Below, piece by piece: positions 1-7,343 of a DNA stretch of 45,592 bases. Each line of letters opens with the position of its first letter. The first letter of the stretch is position 1. Below the pieces are notes generated by a model, which was given only the letters and a program-made list of their open reading frames with translations, searched no databases and had not been told where the DNA came from. Position numbers and translations under genes: made by a program. The stretch comes from Streptomyces alboflavus (GTDB taxonomy: Bacteria > Actinomycetota > Actinomycetes > Streptomycetales > Streptomycetaceae), in the NCBI RefSeq assembly GCF_000716675.1, contig NZ_JNXT01000064.1, positions 1 through 45,592 of the forward strand. The letters run 5' to 3'.

Positions 1-58
1 CGTGGCCCCCGGCGGGGAAGCGGCCGTCGGCCAGGACCATGGGTGCGGCTCGCGACAT
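1..58 (-). CDS. ureF: UreF, second copy (5' end only, runs off the window)
   Basis: The minus strand from an ATG at 58 reads MSRAAPMVLADGRFPAGGH, nearly identical to the N-terminus of the upstream ureF copy at 657, with Leu6 changed to Pro. UreF is the urease accessory protein that works with UreD and UreG to load nickel into the apo-enzyme. This copy follows a truncated copy and is probably the one that continues to the normal C-terminus, but only its first 19 codons are visible. The GCCGGTGnCAGGAC leader in front of the ATG is the same as that of the first copy. Confidence 0.75.
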   Translation of the reverse strand, partial: MSRAAPMVLADGRFPAGGH

Positions 59-72
59 GTCCTGGCACCGGC

Positions 73-657
73 TCAGCAGAGGGAGGACCGCCGGGCGGCC
101 CCCGCCGCCGACCCCGCCACCGCGTCCAGCTCCGGCGCGAGCCGGGCCAGCACGGCCGTGGCGTCGAACGGGTCGAGGCTCAGGAGCCTGACCACCGCGG
201 TGGCGGGCCCGCTGACGCTCTCGTACGCCGAGCAGTACGCCGCGTCGGACCCGTCGAGGCCCGCCGCGCGGGCGGTCACGCCCAGGACGACCGGCTGGTG
301 GGCGCCCTTGGGGAAGGCGCGGGCGAGGGCGTCCAGTTCGGGGGCGGGCCAGGCGATGCGGGCGGCGCGCAGCAGTTGGCGGCCGAGTCTGCGGGCGGTG
401 GTCCGCAGCGCGGCGGACGGGGTGCGCGCGTCCGCCGCCGCGTCCAGGTCGTGGATGTCGATGCCAAGGGTGGCCGCGGCGGCGAGCGCGGCCGACACCG
501 CGCCGGTGGTGTGCAGGCGGCCCCGGCAGAAGTCCTCCAGGGATCTCGCCCCGGTGATCCGTCCGGCCTTCACGGCCGCCTCGGCCCCGCCGGAGTGCGC
601 GTGGCCCCCGGCGGGGAAGCGGCCGTCGGCCAGGACCATGAGTGCGGCTCGCGACAT
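73..657 (-). CDS. ureF: UreF urease accessory protein, C-terminally truncated copy
   Basis: The 194-residue product matches UreF over its helical body: the start LMVLADGRFPAGGHAHSGG, the middle CRGRLHTTG and AHQPVVLG, and the end SGPATAVVRLLSLDPFDA. UreF proteins of this group usually have about 220-225 residues. Here the last 25-30 are missing and the protein ends ARRSSLC. Those final codons and the TGA align with the tail of ureC, so the stop was created by the tandem duplication. The start at 657 lies 14 nt after the ureC stop. The UreF C-terminus contacts UreD in characterised complexes, so this copy may be non-functional or a decoy, while the copy beginning at 58 would carry function. 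That is inference, because the second copy leaves the window. Confidence 0.8.
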   Translation of the reverse strand: MSRAALMVLADGRFPAGGHAHSGGAEAAVKAGRITGARSLEDFCRGRLHTTGAVSAALAAAATLGIDIHDLDAAADARTPSAALRTTARRLGRQLLRAARIAWPAPELDALARAFPKGAHQPVVLGVTARAAGLDGSDAAYCSAYESVSGPATAVVRLLSLDPFDATAVLARLAPELDAVAGSAAGAARRSSLC

Positions 658-671
658 GTCCTGTCACCGGC

Positions 672-2393
672 TCAGAAGAGGAAGTACCGCTGGGCGAGCG
701 GCAGTTCGGCGGCGGGTGCGGGCTCGACGAGTTCGCCGTCGATGCGTACGGCGAAGCTGTCGGGGGCGACCTCGACCCGCGGCAGGGCGTCGTTCTCGCG
801 CATGTCGGCCTTCGTCCGGCCCCGAGTGGAGGCGATCGGCACGAACTGCCGCTCCAAGGCGAGGCGTTCGGGCAGGCCGTCGTCCAGGGCGGACCGCGTG
901 ACGAAGGTGAGGGAGTTGCGGGCGGGCGCCCTGCCGCGGCCGCCGAACATGGGGCGCGGCAGGACCGGCTGCGGGGTCGGGATGGAGGCGTTGGCGTCGC
1001 CCATCTGCGCGTACGCGATCTGGCCGCCCTTCAGGACCACTTCGGGCTTGACGCCGAAGAACGCCGGCTCCCACAGGACCAGGTCGGCCAGCTTGCCGCT
1101 CTCGACCGAGCCCACCTCGCCCTCGATGCCCTGCGCGATCGCCGCGTTGATCGTGTACTTGGCGACGTAGCGCCGCGCCCGGTGGTTGTCGGCCCGGGTG
1201 TCACCGGGGAGCCATCCGCGCCGCTTCTTCATCACGTGCGCCGTCTGCCAGGTGCGGAGGATGACCTCGCCGACGCGGCCCATCGCCTGGGAGTCGGAGG
1301 ACATGATGGAGATGGCGCCGAGGTCGTGCAGGATGTCCTCCGCGCCGATGGTGGTCGGGCGGATGCGGGACTCGGCGAAGGCCAGGTCCTCCGGTACGGC
1401 CGGGTTGAGGTGGTGACAGACCATCAGCATGTCGAGGTGCTCCTCGACGGTGTTGACGGTGTGCGGCCGCGTCGGGTTGGTGGAGCTGGGCAGCATGTTG
1501 GGCAGCGAGACCGCCGTGATCATGTCTGGGGCGTGGCCGCCGCCCGCGCCCTCCACGTGGAAGGCGTGCAGCGTGCGTCCGGCGACGGCCGCGAAGGTGG
1601 CGTCCACGAAGCCCGCCTCGTTGAGTGTGTCGGTGTGGACGGCGAGCTGGGCGCCGGTGTCCTCGCACACGTTCAGACAGGCGTCGATCACCGCGGGAGT
1701 CGCGCCCCAGTCCTCGTGGATCTTGAAGCTGACGGCGCCCGCGCGGAGTTGGGCGTGCATCGACTCGGCCGATGTGGTGTTGCCCTTGCCCAGGAAGCCG
1801 ATGTTGACCGGGGCGTTCTCCAGGGCGGCGAACATCCGGGCCAGGTGCCAGGCGCCGGGGGTGATGGTGGTGGCCTTGCTGCCCTCGGCGGGTCCGGTGC
1901 CGCCGCCGATGAGCGTGGTGACGCCGGAGGCGAGGGCCTCGTCGACGATGGTGGGCGAGATGAAGTGGATGTGCGTGTCGATGCCGCCCGCGGTGAGGAT
2001 CTTGCCGTTGCCGGACAGGATCTCGGTCTCGGGTCCGATGACGAGATCGGGGTGCACGCCGTCCATCGTGTCCGGGTTCCCGGCCTTGCCGATGCCGGTG
2101 ATCCGGCCGTCGCGGATGCCCACGTCGGCCTTGACCACCCCCCAGTGGTCGATGATGACGGCGCCGGTGACGACGGTGTCGGGGGCTCCTTCGGCGCGGG
2201 TCGTACGGGACTGGCCCATCGACTCGCGGATGACCTTCCCGCCGCCGAACACGGCCTCGTCACCGGAGCGTCCGGGGCCGCCGGAGCGGTCCTCCTCGAT
2301 CTCCACGAGGAGCCCGGTGTCGGCGAGCCGGATCCGGTCGCCGGTCGTCGGGCCGAACAGGTCGGCGTACGCGGCGCGGGACAGCTCAGGCAT
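672..2393 (-). CDS. ureC: Urease alpha subunit (catalytic)
   Basis: UreC hydrolyses urea to ammonia and carbamate at a dinickel centre. The 573-residue protein is full length. Visible ligands (Klebsiella numbers in brackets) are H141 and H143 in GGIDTHIHF (134, 136), the carbamylated lysine K224 and H226 in FKIHEDWG (217, 219), H253 in AVHTD (246), H279 in [11 protein letters not shown] (272) and D367 in SSDSQ (360). The flap has C326-H327 in MVCHHLNP. The residue after H279 is Val where Thr is usual. I chose the ATG at 2393 because GGAGG lies 8 nt upstream; the GTG at 2402 overlaps that site. The start overlaps the ureB stop, so the two genes are translationally coupled. Confidence 0.97.
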   Translation of the reverse strand: MPELSRAAYADLFGPTTGDRIRLADTGLLVEIEEDRSGGPGRSGDEAVFGGGKVIRESMGQSRTTRAEGAPDTVVTGAVIIDHWGVVKADVGIRDGRITGIGKAGNPDTMDGVHPDLVIGPETEILSGNGKILTAGGIDTHIHFISPTIVDEALASGVTTLIGGGTGPAEGSKATTITPGAWHLARMFAALENAPVNIGFLGKGNTTSAESMHAQLRAGAVSFKIHEDWGATPAVIDACLNVCEDTGAQLAVHTDTLNEAGFVDATFAAVAGRTLHAFHVEGAGGGHAPDMITAVSLPNMLPSSTNPTRPHTVNTVEEHLDMLMVCHHLNPAVPEDLAFAESRIRPTTIGAEDILHDLGAISIMSSDSQAMGRVGEVILRTWQTAHVMKKRRGWLPGDTRADNHRARRYVAKYTINAAIAQGIEGEVGSVESGKLADLVLWEPAFFGVKPEVVLKGGQIAYAQMGDANASIPTPQPVLPRPMFGGRGRAPARNSLTFVTRSALDDGLPERLALERQFVPIASTRGRTKADMRENDALPRVEVAPDSFAVRIDGELVEPAPAAELPLAQRYFLF

Positions 2394-2763
2394 CGAGAGC
2401 ACCTCCGGTCTCGCCGCGCAGGCCGGGCACGACGCGGGCGCCCGCGAGGGGAACCAGCGTCACGTCGACGGGAATGCCCGGCTCGAAACGCACGGCGGTG
2501 CCCGCGGCGATGTTCAGGCGCCGGCCGCGCGCGGCGGAACGGTCGAACTCCAGGCCGGGGTTGGCCTCGGCGAAGTGGTAGTGGGAGCCAATCTGTACGG
2601 GGCGGTCGGCGGCGTTGAGGACGGTGAGGCGGGTGGTGGGGCGGCCCTCGTTGAAGGCGACGGGTCCGTCCGCGAAGAGGATCTCGCCGGGGACGAGGCC
2701 GGGGCCGTCGAGGTCCGGGCCGGGGCCCGTGCCCGTGCTGTCTGCGGATTGCATACGTCCCAT
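2386..2763 (-). CDS. ureB: Urease beta subunit
   Basis: A 125-residue small structural subunit of urease. The core [34 protein letters not shown] and GTAVRFEPG is typical of UreB. The first 25 residues are an acidic, Gly/Pro/Asp-rich extension ([13 protein letters not shown]) beyond the usual beta-subunit start. The ATG at 2763 is 7 nt after the ureA stop; an in-frame ATG at 2754 is an alternative. The end overlaps ureC. Separate ureA and ureB genes, rather than a fused ureAB, are seen here. Confidence 0.95.
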   Translation of the reverse strand: MGRMQSADSTGTGPGPDLDGPGLVPGEILFADGPVAFNEGRPTTRLTVLNAADRPVQIGSHYHFAEANPGLEFDRSAARGRRLNIAAGTAVRFEPGIPVDVTLVPLAGARVVPGLRGETGGALDA

Positions 2764-2770
2764 GCCCCCG

Positions 2771-3073
2771 TCAGACGATCGGGTCGTGGACGGTGACGAG
2801 CTTCGTGCCGTCCGGGAACGTCGCCTCGACCTGGACGTCGTGGATCATCTCGGGGATGCCCTCCATGACGTCGTCGCGCGTCAGCACCGTGCGTCCCGAC
2901 GTCATCAGATCGGCGACGCTGCGGCCGTCGCGGGCGCCTTCGAGGATGTGCGACGTGATGAGCGCGATCGCCTCGGGATGGTTGAGCCTGAGGCCGCGCG
3001 CCCGGCGCTTCTCGGCCACGTCGGCAGCCACATTGATGAGCAGTCTCTCCTGCTCGTGCGGTGTCAGTCGCAC
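2771..3073 (-). CDS. ureA: Urease gamma subunit
   Basis: A 100-residue protein that is colinear with UreA throughout, from [13 protein letters not shown] through [10 protein letters not shown] and [18 protein letters not shown] to [20 protein letters not shown]. It is the smallest subunit of the (alpha-beta-gamma)3 enzyme. The start is GTG, with a purine-rich GAGGTGGGG site just upstream. It is the first gene of the operon. The promoter should lie in the roughly 200 bp before the TetR gene stop at 3271; I could not pick a convincing -10/-35 pair there. Confidence 0.96.
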   Translation of the reverse strand: MRLTPHEQERLLINVAADVAEKRRARGLRLNHPEAIALITSHILEGARDGRSVADLMTSGRTVLTRDDVMEGIPEMIHDVQVEATFPDGTKLVTVHDPIV

Positions 3074-3270
3074 GTCCCCACCTCATCGTCCTTGCTCCGA
3101 ACCGTGCGGGGTCCGGCTGCCGCGGCCACCGCGACGGGAAAGATGTAGCGCACAGCGAATGGTGCGCCGAGGTACACCTTGGCGTACGAGATCCCCAGGT
3201 GGCGTGGCACGGCAGGCTAGTTGGACGGAGTTTCAGCGAGGTTAACCAGCCCTTGACCCAGCCATGACCG

Positions 3271-3891
3271 TCAGCTGGGCTCGCCCATACTCATCAGGCC
3301 ACGCACGCCGTCGGCCAGCGCGCCCACCGGCACCCCGTCGAACAGGGCGACCTGGGCCGCGAATCCCTGCGCCACGGCGATCATCGTCCGCGCCACGCGG
3401 TCCGCCGGTACGTCGGCGCGCATCATGCCCGCGGCCTGATAGCCCTCGACGATCCGGACCCAGGCCGCCCGCACCGCGTCGTACCCGTCCTGGATGAGGG
3501 TGCGCAGCTCCTCGTCGCGCAGCGTCTCCGTCCAGACCTGCACGAGGAGCCGCGGGAAGTACGGCCGGTCGTGCTCGACGAGGCCCGGCTTGAGGTCGAG
3601 CACCTGGCCGAGCGCGCGGCCGACCAGGACGTCCGGCGGCGGGGGCGGCGTCTGGCGGGCCGCGGACTCGAAGATGTCCCGGATCTCCGAAAGGACCTCG
3701 GAGACGATGGCGCGGATCAGCTCGTCCTTGCCACTGAAGTAGCGGTAGACGGCACCCGCCGACAGGCCCACCTCCTTGAGCACGTCCTGCATCGACGTGG
3801 CGTGGAAGCCGTTGCGGGCGAAGCAGAGCGCGGCGCCGTCGAGGATCTGGCGGCGACGGGCGTCGAGGTGTTCCTGGGATACGCGAGCCAT
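3271..3891 (-). CDS. TetR-family transcriptional repressor
   Basis: A 206-residue TetR protein. The N-terminal helix-turn-helix lies at about residues 12-57 (RRRQILDGAALCFARNGFHATSM, then GLSAGAVYRYFSGKDEL), followed by a TetR_C-type ligand domain. The ATG at 3891 is chosen over an upstream in-frame start because a -10 (TACTTT on the minus strand, 3903-3898) sits 6-7 nt before it and the match to the family begins there. The mRNA would then be leaderless. It is divergent from the membrane protein at 4045, and two copies of a GAA-N6-TTC palindrome lie between them. The simplest model is autorepression plus control of the membrane gene. Confidence 0.92.
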   Translation of the reverse strand: MARVSQEHLDARRRQILDGAALCFARNGFHATSMQDVLKEVGLSAGAVYRYFSGKDELIRAIVSEVLSEIRDIFESAARQTPPPPPDVLVGRALGQVLDLKPGLVEHDRPYFPRLLVQVWTETLRDEELRTLIQDGYDAVRAAWVRIVEGYQAAGMMRADVPADRVARTMIAVAQGFAAQVALFDGVPVGALADGVRGLMSMGEPS

Positions 3892-3897
3892 GCCCTC

Positions 3898-3977
3898 AAA
3901 GTAAAACGAACATTCCTTCTTGACAACCGAGGCGCTCCGTCCCACAGTGGGGACAAGTCGAAAACGAACGATCCTTC
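3898..3977. promoter_or_regulatory. Paired TetR operators in the divergent promoter
   Basis: Two direct copies of AAAACGAACnnTCCTTCTT start at 3903 and 3961. Their cores, GAACATTCCTTC (3908-3919) and GAACGATCCTTC (3966-3977), are imperfect palindromes 58 bp apart. The first core lies inside the 17-bp spacer of a minus-strand promoter (TTGTCA 3926-3921, TACTTT 3903-3898) that would drive the TetR gene. TTGACA at 3920-3925 could serve as the -35 for the rightward gene. The assignment to this TetR is inferred from position. Confidence 0.72.
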
Positions 3978-4044
3978 TTTTTGAAAGCCCGCCTCACAGG
4001 CGGCACCGTCGCACACCCCTCCCCCCTTTGCTCTGGAGAACCCC

Positions 4045-5055
4045 ATGCCCACGCCGTCCCCTGCCGCGCCCCCGCAGGCCCGCCGCATGCTGACGGTCGC
4101 CCTGCTGGTTCCCTTCGTAGTGGCCCTTGCCCTGTGGGCCTTCGCCTGGCCCGCCGCCAGGAACGCCCCGCGCGATCTGCCGCTCGGCGTGGCGGGCCCC
4201 GCCCACGCCACCGCGCCACTGCAGAAGCAACTTCAGCAGCGGGAGGGCGCGTTCGAGATCCATCGGTACGCGGACGAGGCGGCGGCCCGCGCCGCCGTCG
4301 AGGACCGGACCGTGTACGGCGCGGTCGTCGCCACCGGCCAGGGCCCCAAGCTCCTGACGGCCTCGGCGGCGAGCCCGGTCGTCGCACAACTCCTCCAGCA
4401 GGCGGTGACGGCGGGCGCCCCGGACGGCGCGCGCGTCACAACGGTCGACGTGGTGCCCGCACCGGCCGCCGACCCACGCGGGGCCGCCCTGGGGTCGAGC
4501 GTGCTGCCGCTGGCCATCGCGGGAGTCGCGGCGGGCTCGCTGGTGACGCTGCGGGGCCTGCGCGGGCTGCGCGCCGCGGGCACGCTGGTCCTCGCCGCGG
4601 CACTCGTCGGCCTCGTCGCCGCCGCGCTCGCCCACAGCTGGCTCGGCATCCTGACGGGCAACTGGTGGGCGGAGGCCGGGGTGCTCAGCCTTTCGGCGCT
4701 CGCCGTCGCCGCGGCCGTGGCCGGTCTCGCGGCGCTGCTCGGCCCCGCGGGCATCGGCGTGGGCGCGCTGTTGATGGTGCTGCTCGGCAACCCCTTCTCG
4801 GGGGTGACGTCGGCGCCGCAGCTGCTGCCCGAACCGGCCGGCCTGATCGGCCAGTTGCTGCCGCCGGGCGCGGGCGGCTCGCTCCTGCGCTCGACCGCGT
4901 TCTTCGACGGGGCGGCGGCCACGGGCCCCGCGGTCACCCTCGCCGCCTGGGCGGTCATCGGCCTCGGGGCCGTCCTCGTCGGTGCCCGGCGCGGCCGGAG
5001 CGCTCTCCCGGCGACGGCGTCACCGCGGGTGCGCGAGCCCGCCCCGGTCGGCTGA
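4045..5055 (+). CDS. Polytopic membrane protein, ABC-2 permease-like
   Basis: A 336-residue membrane protein. One N-terminal transmembrane helix (about residues 15-36) precedes an extracytoplasmic region of about 110 residues. Five or so helices follow (about 145-165, 170-195, 205-245, 285-315), and the tail is short and basic. This topology resembles ABC-2/YhgE-type permeases and the DUF3533-like proteins often paired with TetR repressors in Streptomyces. No ATPase partner is adjacent, so the transport role is inferred only. GGAGAA precedes the ATG. The divergent TetR gene and shared operators suggest induction by a ligand of that repressor, perhaps as an efflux or envelope-stress function. 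Confidence 0.8.
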   Translation: MPTPSPAAPPQARRMLTVALLVPFVVALALWAFAWPAARNAPRDLPLGVAGPAHATAPLQKQLQQREGAFEIHRYADEAAARAAVEDRTVYGAVVATGQGPKLLTASAASPVVAQLLQQAVTAGAPDGARVTTVDVVPAPAADPRGAALGSSVLPLAIAGVAAGSLVTLRGLRGLRAAGTLVLAAALVGLVAAALAHSWLGILTGNWWAEAGVLSLSALAVAAAVAGLAALLGPAGIGVGALLMVLLGNPFSGVTSAPQLLPEPAGLIGQLLPPGAGGSLLRSTAFFDGAAATGPAVTLAAWAVIGLGAVLVGARRGRSALPATASPRVREPAPVG

Positions 5056-5074
5056 CGCCGCACCCCACCGGACA

Positions 5075-5112
5075 GCCGTGTGCCCCCGCCGTAGCGGACG
5101 GGGGCACACGGC
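5075..5112 (+). terminator. Strong hairpin terminator
   Basis: A 14-bp perfect stem, GCCGTGTGCCCCCG (5075-5088) with its complement at 5099-5112, and a 10-nt loop. CTTTGTC follows. It ends the membrane-protein transcript. Confidence 0.85.
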
Positions 5113-5161
5113 CTTTGTCATGTCCTCCGGCGTCACGCCTTCCGGTGTCACGCCCTCCGGA

Positions 5162-5464
5162 CTAGGTCACGTTCGGCCCGCGGTGCTCCGCCGCGATACC
5201 GAAGCGCTGACGCTCGCCGCCCGCTCCGGACGTGGACGACGAACCGAGCGAGGACACGGAGGAGATCACCGTCTCCTCGGCGGCGGCGCCGATCGCCTCG
5301 GCCTCCTCGAGCTCGTCGAGTCGGCGCAGGTCATCGGCGGAGACAAGGGCCACGAGCGGCTTGCCGTGACGCGTGACGACCACGCGTTCGTTGCCGTAGA
5401 CAACGCGGTTGATCAGGTCGGCGAGCTCTGCGCGGGCTTGCGTCACCGGAATCTCGTAGGCCAT
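5162..5464 (-). CDS. Phd/YefM-family antitoxin without a toxin partner
   Basis: A 100-residue protein. Residues 1-50 match the Phd/YefM fold (MAYEIPVTQARAELADLINRV, then VVVTRHGKPLVALVSADDL), the DNA-binding part of type II antitoxins. A Ser/Gly-rich tail (SSVSSLGSSSTSG) follows in place of the usual toxin-binding helix. No RelE, YoeB or Doc-like gene is next to it on either side, so it is either an orphan regulator or its partner is elsewhere. A perfect ATGTAC-N5-GTACAT palindrome lies 18 bp upstream, and a TATGAT -10 (5476-5471) would put the transcript start at or near the ATG, suggesting a leaderless, autoregulated gene. Confidence 0.85.
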   Translation of the reverse strand: MAYEIPVTQARAELADLINRVVYGNERVVVTRHGKPLVALVSADDLRRLDELEEAEAIGAAAEETVISSVSSLGSSSTSGAGGERQRFGIAAEHRGPNVT

Positions 5465-5481
5465 GACCCCATCATAACGTC

Positions 5482-5498
5482 ATGTACGTCCTGTACAT
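5482..5498. promoter_or_regulatory. Palindromic operator candidate
   Basis: ATGTAC (5482-5487), GTCCT, GTACAT (5493-5498) is a perfect 6+6 inverted repeat. It overlaps the expected -35 region of the antitoxin promoter and also lies upstream of clpP, so it could affect both. Autoregulation by the Phd-type protein is inferred. Confidence 0.6.
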
Positions 5499-5585
5499 TT
5501 TTTACAGAGGCCGTCGCCCAGTGACGGCGCCCGCACGCATGCCCGTGCGCCCGCACGCATGCCGCACAGATGGGGAGGCACGCCC

Positions 5586-6215
5586 ATGCAGGAGCCGTTC
5601 GCCCGCCACGTCCTGCCGGAGTTCACCGAGCGCACCAGTTCGGGCCTGCGCACGCTCGATCCGTACTCCAAGCTCCTGGAGGAGCGGATCGTCTTCCTCG
5701 GCACTCCCGTCGACGGCGTCTCCGCGAACGACGTCATGGCGCAGCTGCTTCACCTGGAGTACCTCGCGCCCGACCGGGACATCTCGCTGTACATCAACTC
5801 GCCCGGCGGCTCGTTCAGCGCGGCCACGGCGATCTACGACACCCTGCGGTTCACGACCTGCGACGTGGAGACCGTCTGCCTCGGTCAGGCCGCGTCCGCC
5901 GCCACGGTGCTGCTCGCCGCGGGCACGCCGGGGAAGCGGTCGATCCTGCCCGGCGCCCGGGTGCTGCTCCAGCAGCCCGCGCTCGCCGAGGCGTTGCGGG
6001 GCCAGCCGACCGACCTCGTCATCCAGGCCGAGGAACTGCGGCGCACCCGCGCGCTCCTGGAGGAGATGCTCGGGCGCCACACGGGGCAGGACGCCGAGCG
6101 GATCGCGGCGGCCATCGAGCGCGACACGGTCCTGGACGCCGCGGCCGCCGTGGAGTTCGGCCTGGTGGACCGGGTCGTGCCGAACCGCAGGGCCACGACC
6201 AGCACCACCGGGTGA
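5586..6215 (+). CDS. clpP: ClpP-family serine protease paralogue with a degenerate triad
   Basis: The 209-residue protein aligns with ClpP from [13 protein letters not shown] to FGLVDRVV. The oxyanion motif YINSPGGSF, the nucleophile S104 in GQAAS and the acid D180 in ERDT are present. The catalytic His expected 25 residues after the Ser (normally in MIHQP) is Gln129, in VLLQQP. GGGGAGG ends 8 nt before the ATG at 5586, which fixes the start; an upstream in-frame ATG at 5559 lacks such a site. Streptomyces encode several ClpP paralogues, and this is not clpP1/P2, which form a pair. It may be an inactive ring partner, like ClpR of cyanobacteria and plastids. The stop overlaps the ribosome-binding site of the next gene. 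Confidence 0.9.
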   Translation: MQEPFARHVLPEFTERTSSGLRTLDPYSKLLEERIVFLGTPVDGVSANDVMAQLLHLEYLAPDRDISLYINSPGGSFSAATAIYDTLRFTTCDVETVCLGQAASAATVLLAAGTPGKRSILPGARVLLQQPALAEALRGQPTDLVIQAEELRRTRALLEEMLGRHTGQDAERIAAAIERDTVLDAAAAVEFGLVDRVVPNRRATTSTTG

Positions 6216-6222
6216 GGCCCGG

Positions 6223-6552
6223 ATGCTGCCCGAACTGCCGCCGCTGCCCGCCCTGACCCGCGCCGAGGGCGAGCTGATCGACGCCTATCTCGCGGTGGTG
6301 GACCTCGTCGGCCGCATCAATCCGGCGCGCGCGGAGCACACGTACGGCGGCCTGCGCGCCGCACAAGCCCTCGTCAGCAGGGCGACGGAGCTGCGGGACG
6401 CCCTGACCCTCATGCACCAGCGGGGCGAGGCGGAGGTCCACGCGGCGACGCTGGCCCGCGCGTTGCGCACACTGGACGGCGAGCGGCGTGCCGCGCGCGT
6501 GGCCGTGCCGCCGCCCGGAGTCGGCGAAGGGGCGCCGCCGACGGGTGGGTGA
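6223..6552 (+). CDS. Small hypothetical protein coupled to clpP
   Basis: A 109-residue helical protein starting at ATG 6223. Its ribosome-binding site (GGTGAGG) includes the clpP stop codon, so translation is probably coupled. The sequence is amphipathic (LTRAEGELIDAYLAVVDLVGRINPARAEHTYGG) with a disordered Pro/Gly tail from about residue 92. No signal peptide or membrane segment is seen. I do not recognise the family. Its position suggests a job linked to the ClpP paralogue. Confidence 0.7.
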   Translation: MLPELPPLPALTRAEGELIDAYLAVVDLVGRINPARAEHTYGGLRAAQALVSRATELRDALTLMHQRGEAEVHAATLARALRTLDGERRAARVAVPPPGVGEGAPPTGG

Positions 6553-7149
6553 CCGTTCCGTCCCGGGCGGGGCGACCTGACGACGGGAAGGCGGAGCAAC
6601 ACGACCGCAAGTGGGGTGAGCACACCCATAAACGGCGAGTCGGCCAAGCGTTTCTGCTAGGAGTTGACGGGACTCTTCGACGCCGCACCGGCCGACCCGC
6701 CGGAGCCCCGCCCCGAGCCGCCCCGCCTCTCTCCCGGCCCCACACCCGAGGTGCGCCGTCTCACCGGCCGGCCTTCGGAGCGCCCCGGCCGCAGCGCGTC
6801 CGCGCCGTCCGCCCGTTGGGGGTGCGGACGGCACGGACGGGTGTCGCACCGCTTCAGGTCCTCGCCCGGGTACGACCAGAGGTGGTAGCTCTTTCAGCGT
6901 AGGAAACACTCGCACGCGCGTGCCCCTTGAGTTGCACAACTCCCTTACGCGGCAGCCGGAACCGGACCTTCCAGTGCTGTTCGGGCAATCGTCTCCGACT
7001 GTGACCCAGGCCCCTTTCAGGCTCTGTCCACCCGAACGGGTCAGTCGTGAGGAGCCTCACATACGGCCGATTCGGCTCGGTTTTTTCGCCACTCTCGGGT
7101 GAAGATCCCTTCCGACGACAAGCCCCCGCCACAAGCGGCGGGGCGGTCC
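6553..7149. other. 600-bp non-coding upstream region of the NlpC/P60 gene
   Basis: No reading frame here looks coding; a possible TTG-started frame at 6664-6888 is Pro/Arg-rich and has no ribosome-binding site. Seen instead: a perfect 14-bp palindrome at 6929-6942; a small palindrome GTGAGG-AG-CCTCAC at 7047-7060; a short hairpin followed by six T at about 7065-7086, which could be an early terminator; and a GC hairpin CCCCGCC/GGCGGGG at 7125-7144. The promoter of the riboswitch-controlled gene should be here, but I could not assign it. Confidence 0.5.
6929..6942. promoter_or_regulatory. Perfect 14-bp palindrome
   Basis: GAGTTG-CA-CAACTC is fully symmetric. It lies about 400 bp before the NlpC/P60 start, upstream of the riboswitch, where an operator for a dimeric regulator such as a MarR-type protein could sit. 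The regulator is unknown. Confidence 0.45.
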
Positions 7150-7337
7150 GGGCGGACGCCGAGTCCTGCCGCCACCCGGATGACCGGTCGACATCTGTGC
7201 ATCGGCAGGAGTGGAGGACCCAGCAAGGCGGGCTGTCCGGGAGACCGGCCGGCCCTTGGGGTGAAGTCGTTGTATGACCGGGCATCTTCGCCTGCCCGAA
7301 CCCGACAGGTCATCCTTCACAGGCGGCTGACGAAGGG
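7150..7337 (+). ncRNA. c-di-AMP riboswitch (ydaO-yuaA type)
   Basis: The conserved blocks of the ydaO aptamer occur in order. They are GAGTCCTGCCGCC (7161-7173), GTGGAGGACCCA (7211-7222), CTTGGGGTGAAGTCG (7255-7269), GGCATCTTCGCCTGCCCG (7281-7298) and ACCCGACAGGTCATCC (7300-7315), closed by AGGCGGCTGACGAAGGG (7321-7337). These parallel GGAGGAACCG, TTGGGGTTAATC, GGGATACCTTCTGTCCCG and ACCCGACAGCTAA of the Thermoanaerobacter aptamer, from memory. GCCGCC (7168-7173) can pair with GGCGGC (7322-7327) as P1. The 3' end merges with the AAGGG ribosome-binding site of the hydrolase, so ligand binding could act on translation initiation or on transcription. Such switches precede cell-wall hydrolase genes in actinobacteria. 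Confidence 0.9.
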
Positions 7338-7343
7338 TTGCGC

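Larger units (their letters stand above)
1..696. repeat. 599-bp imperfect tandem duplication at the ureC/ureF junction
   Basis: Bases 1-97 match 600-696 at an offset of exactly 599, with about one mismatch per 8-10 bases. The repeated segment contains the last codons of ureC, its TGA, the ureF leader and the start of ureF. The unit therefore runs from the ureC tail through about 190 codons of ureF and begins again. The scattered mismatches argue against a simple assembly collapse or very recent slippage. Confidence 0.8.

Noticed and set aside
642..2618. A 658-codon open frame antisense to ureC, and similar long frames antisense to the FtsX permease (19308-22220) and others
   Set aside because: High-GC genes leave long open antisense frames. 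The sequences are rich in Arg, Gly, Val, Ala and Asp without family motifs, and the sense strand carries clear enzymes.
5559..5585. Upstream ATG as the ClpP start
   Set aside because: The strong GGGGAGG site is spaced for the ATG at 5586 and lies inside the would-be extension.
6664..6888. Small TTG-started protein before the riboswitch
   Set aside because: No ribosome-binding site, Pro/Arg-rich composition and no recognisable family; better seen as non-coding.
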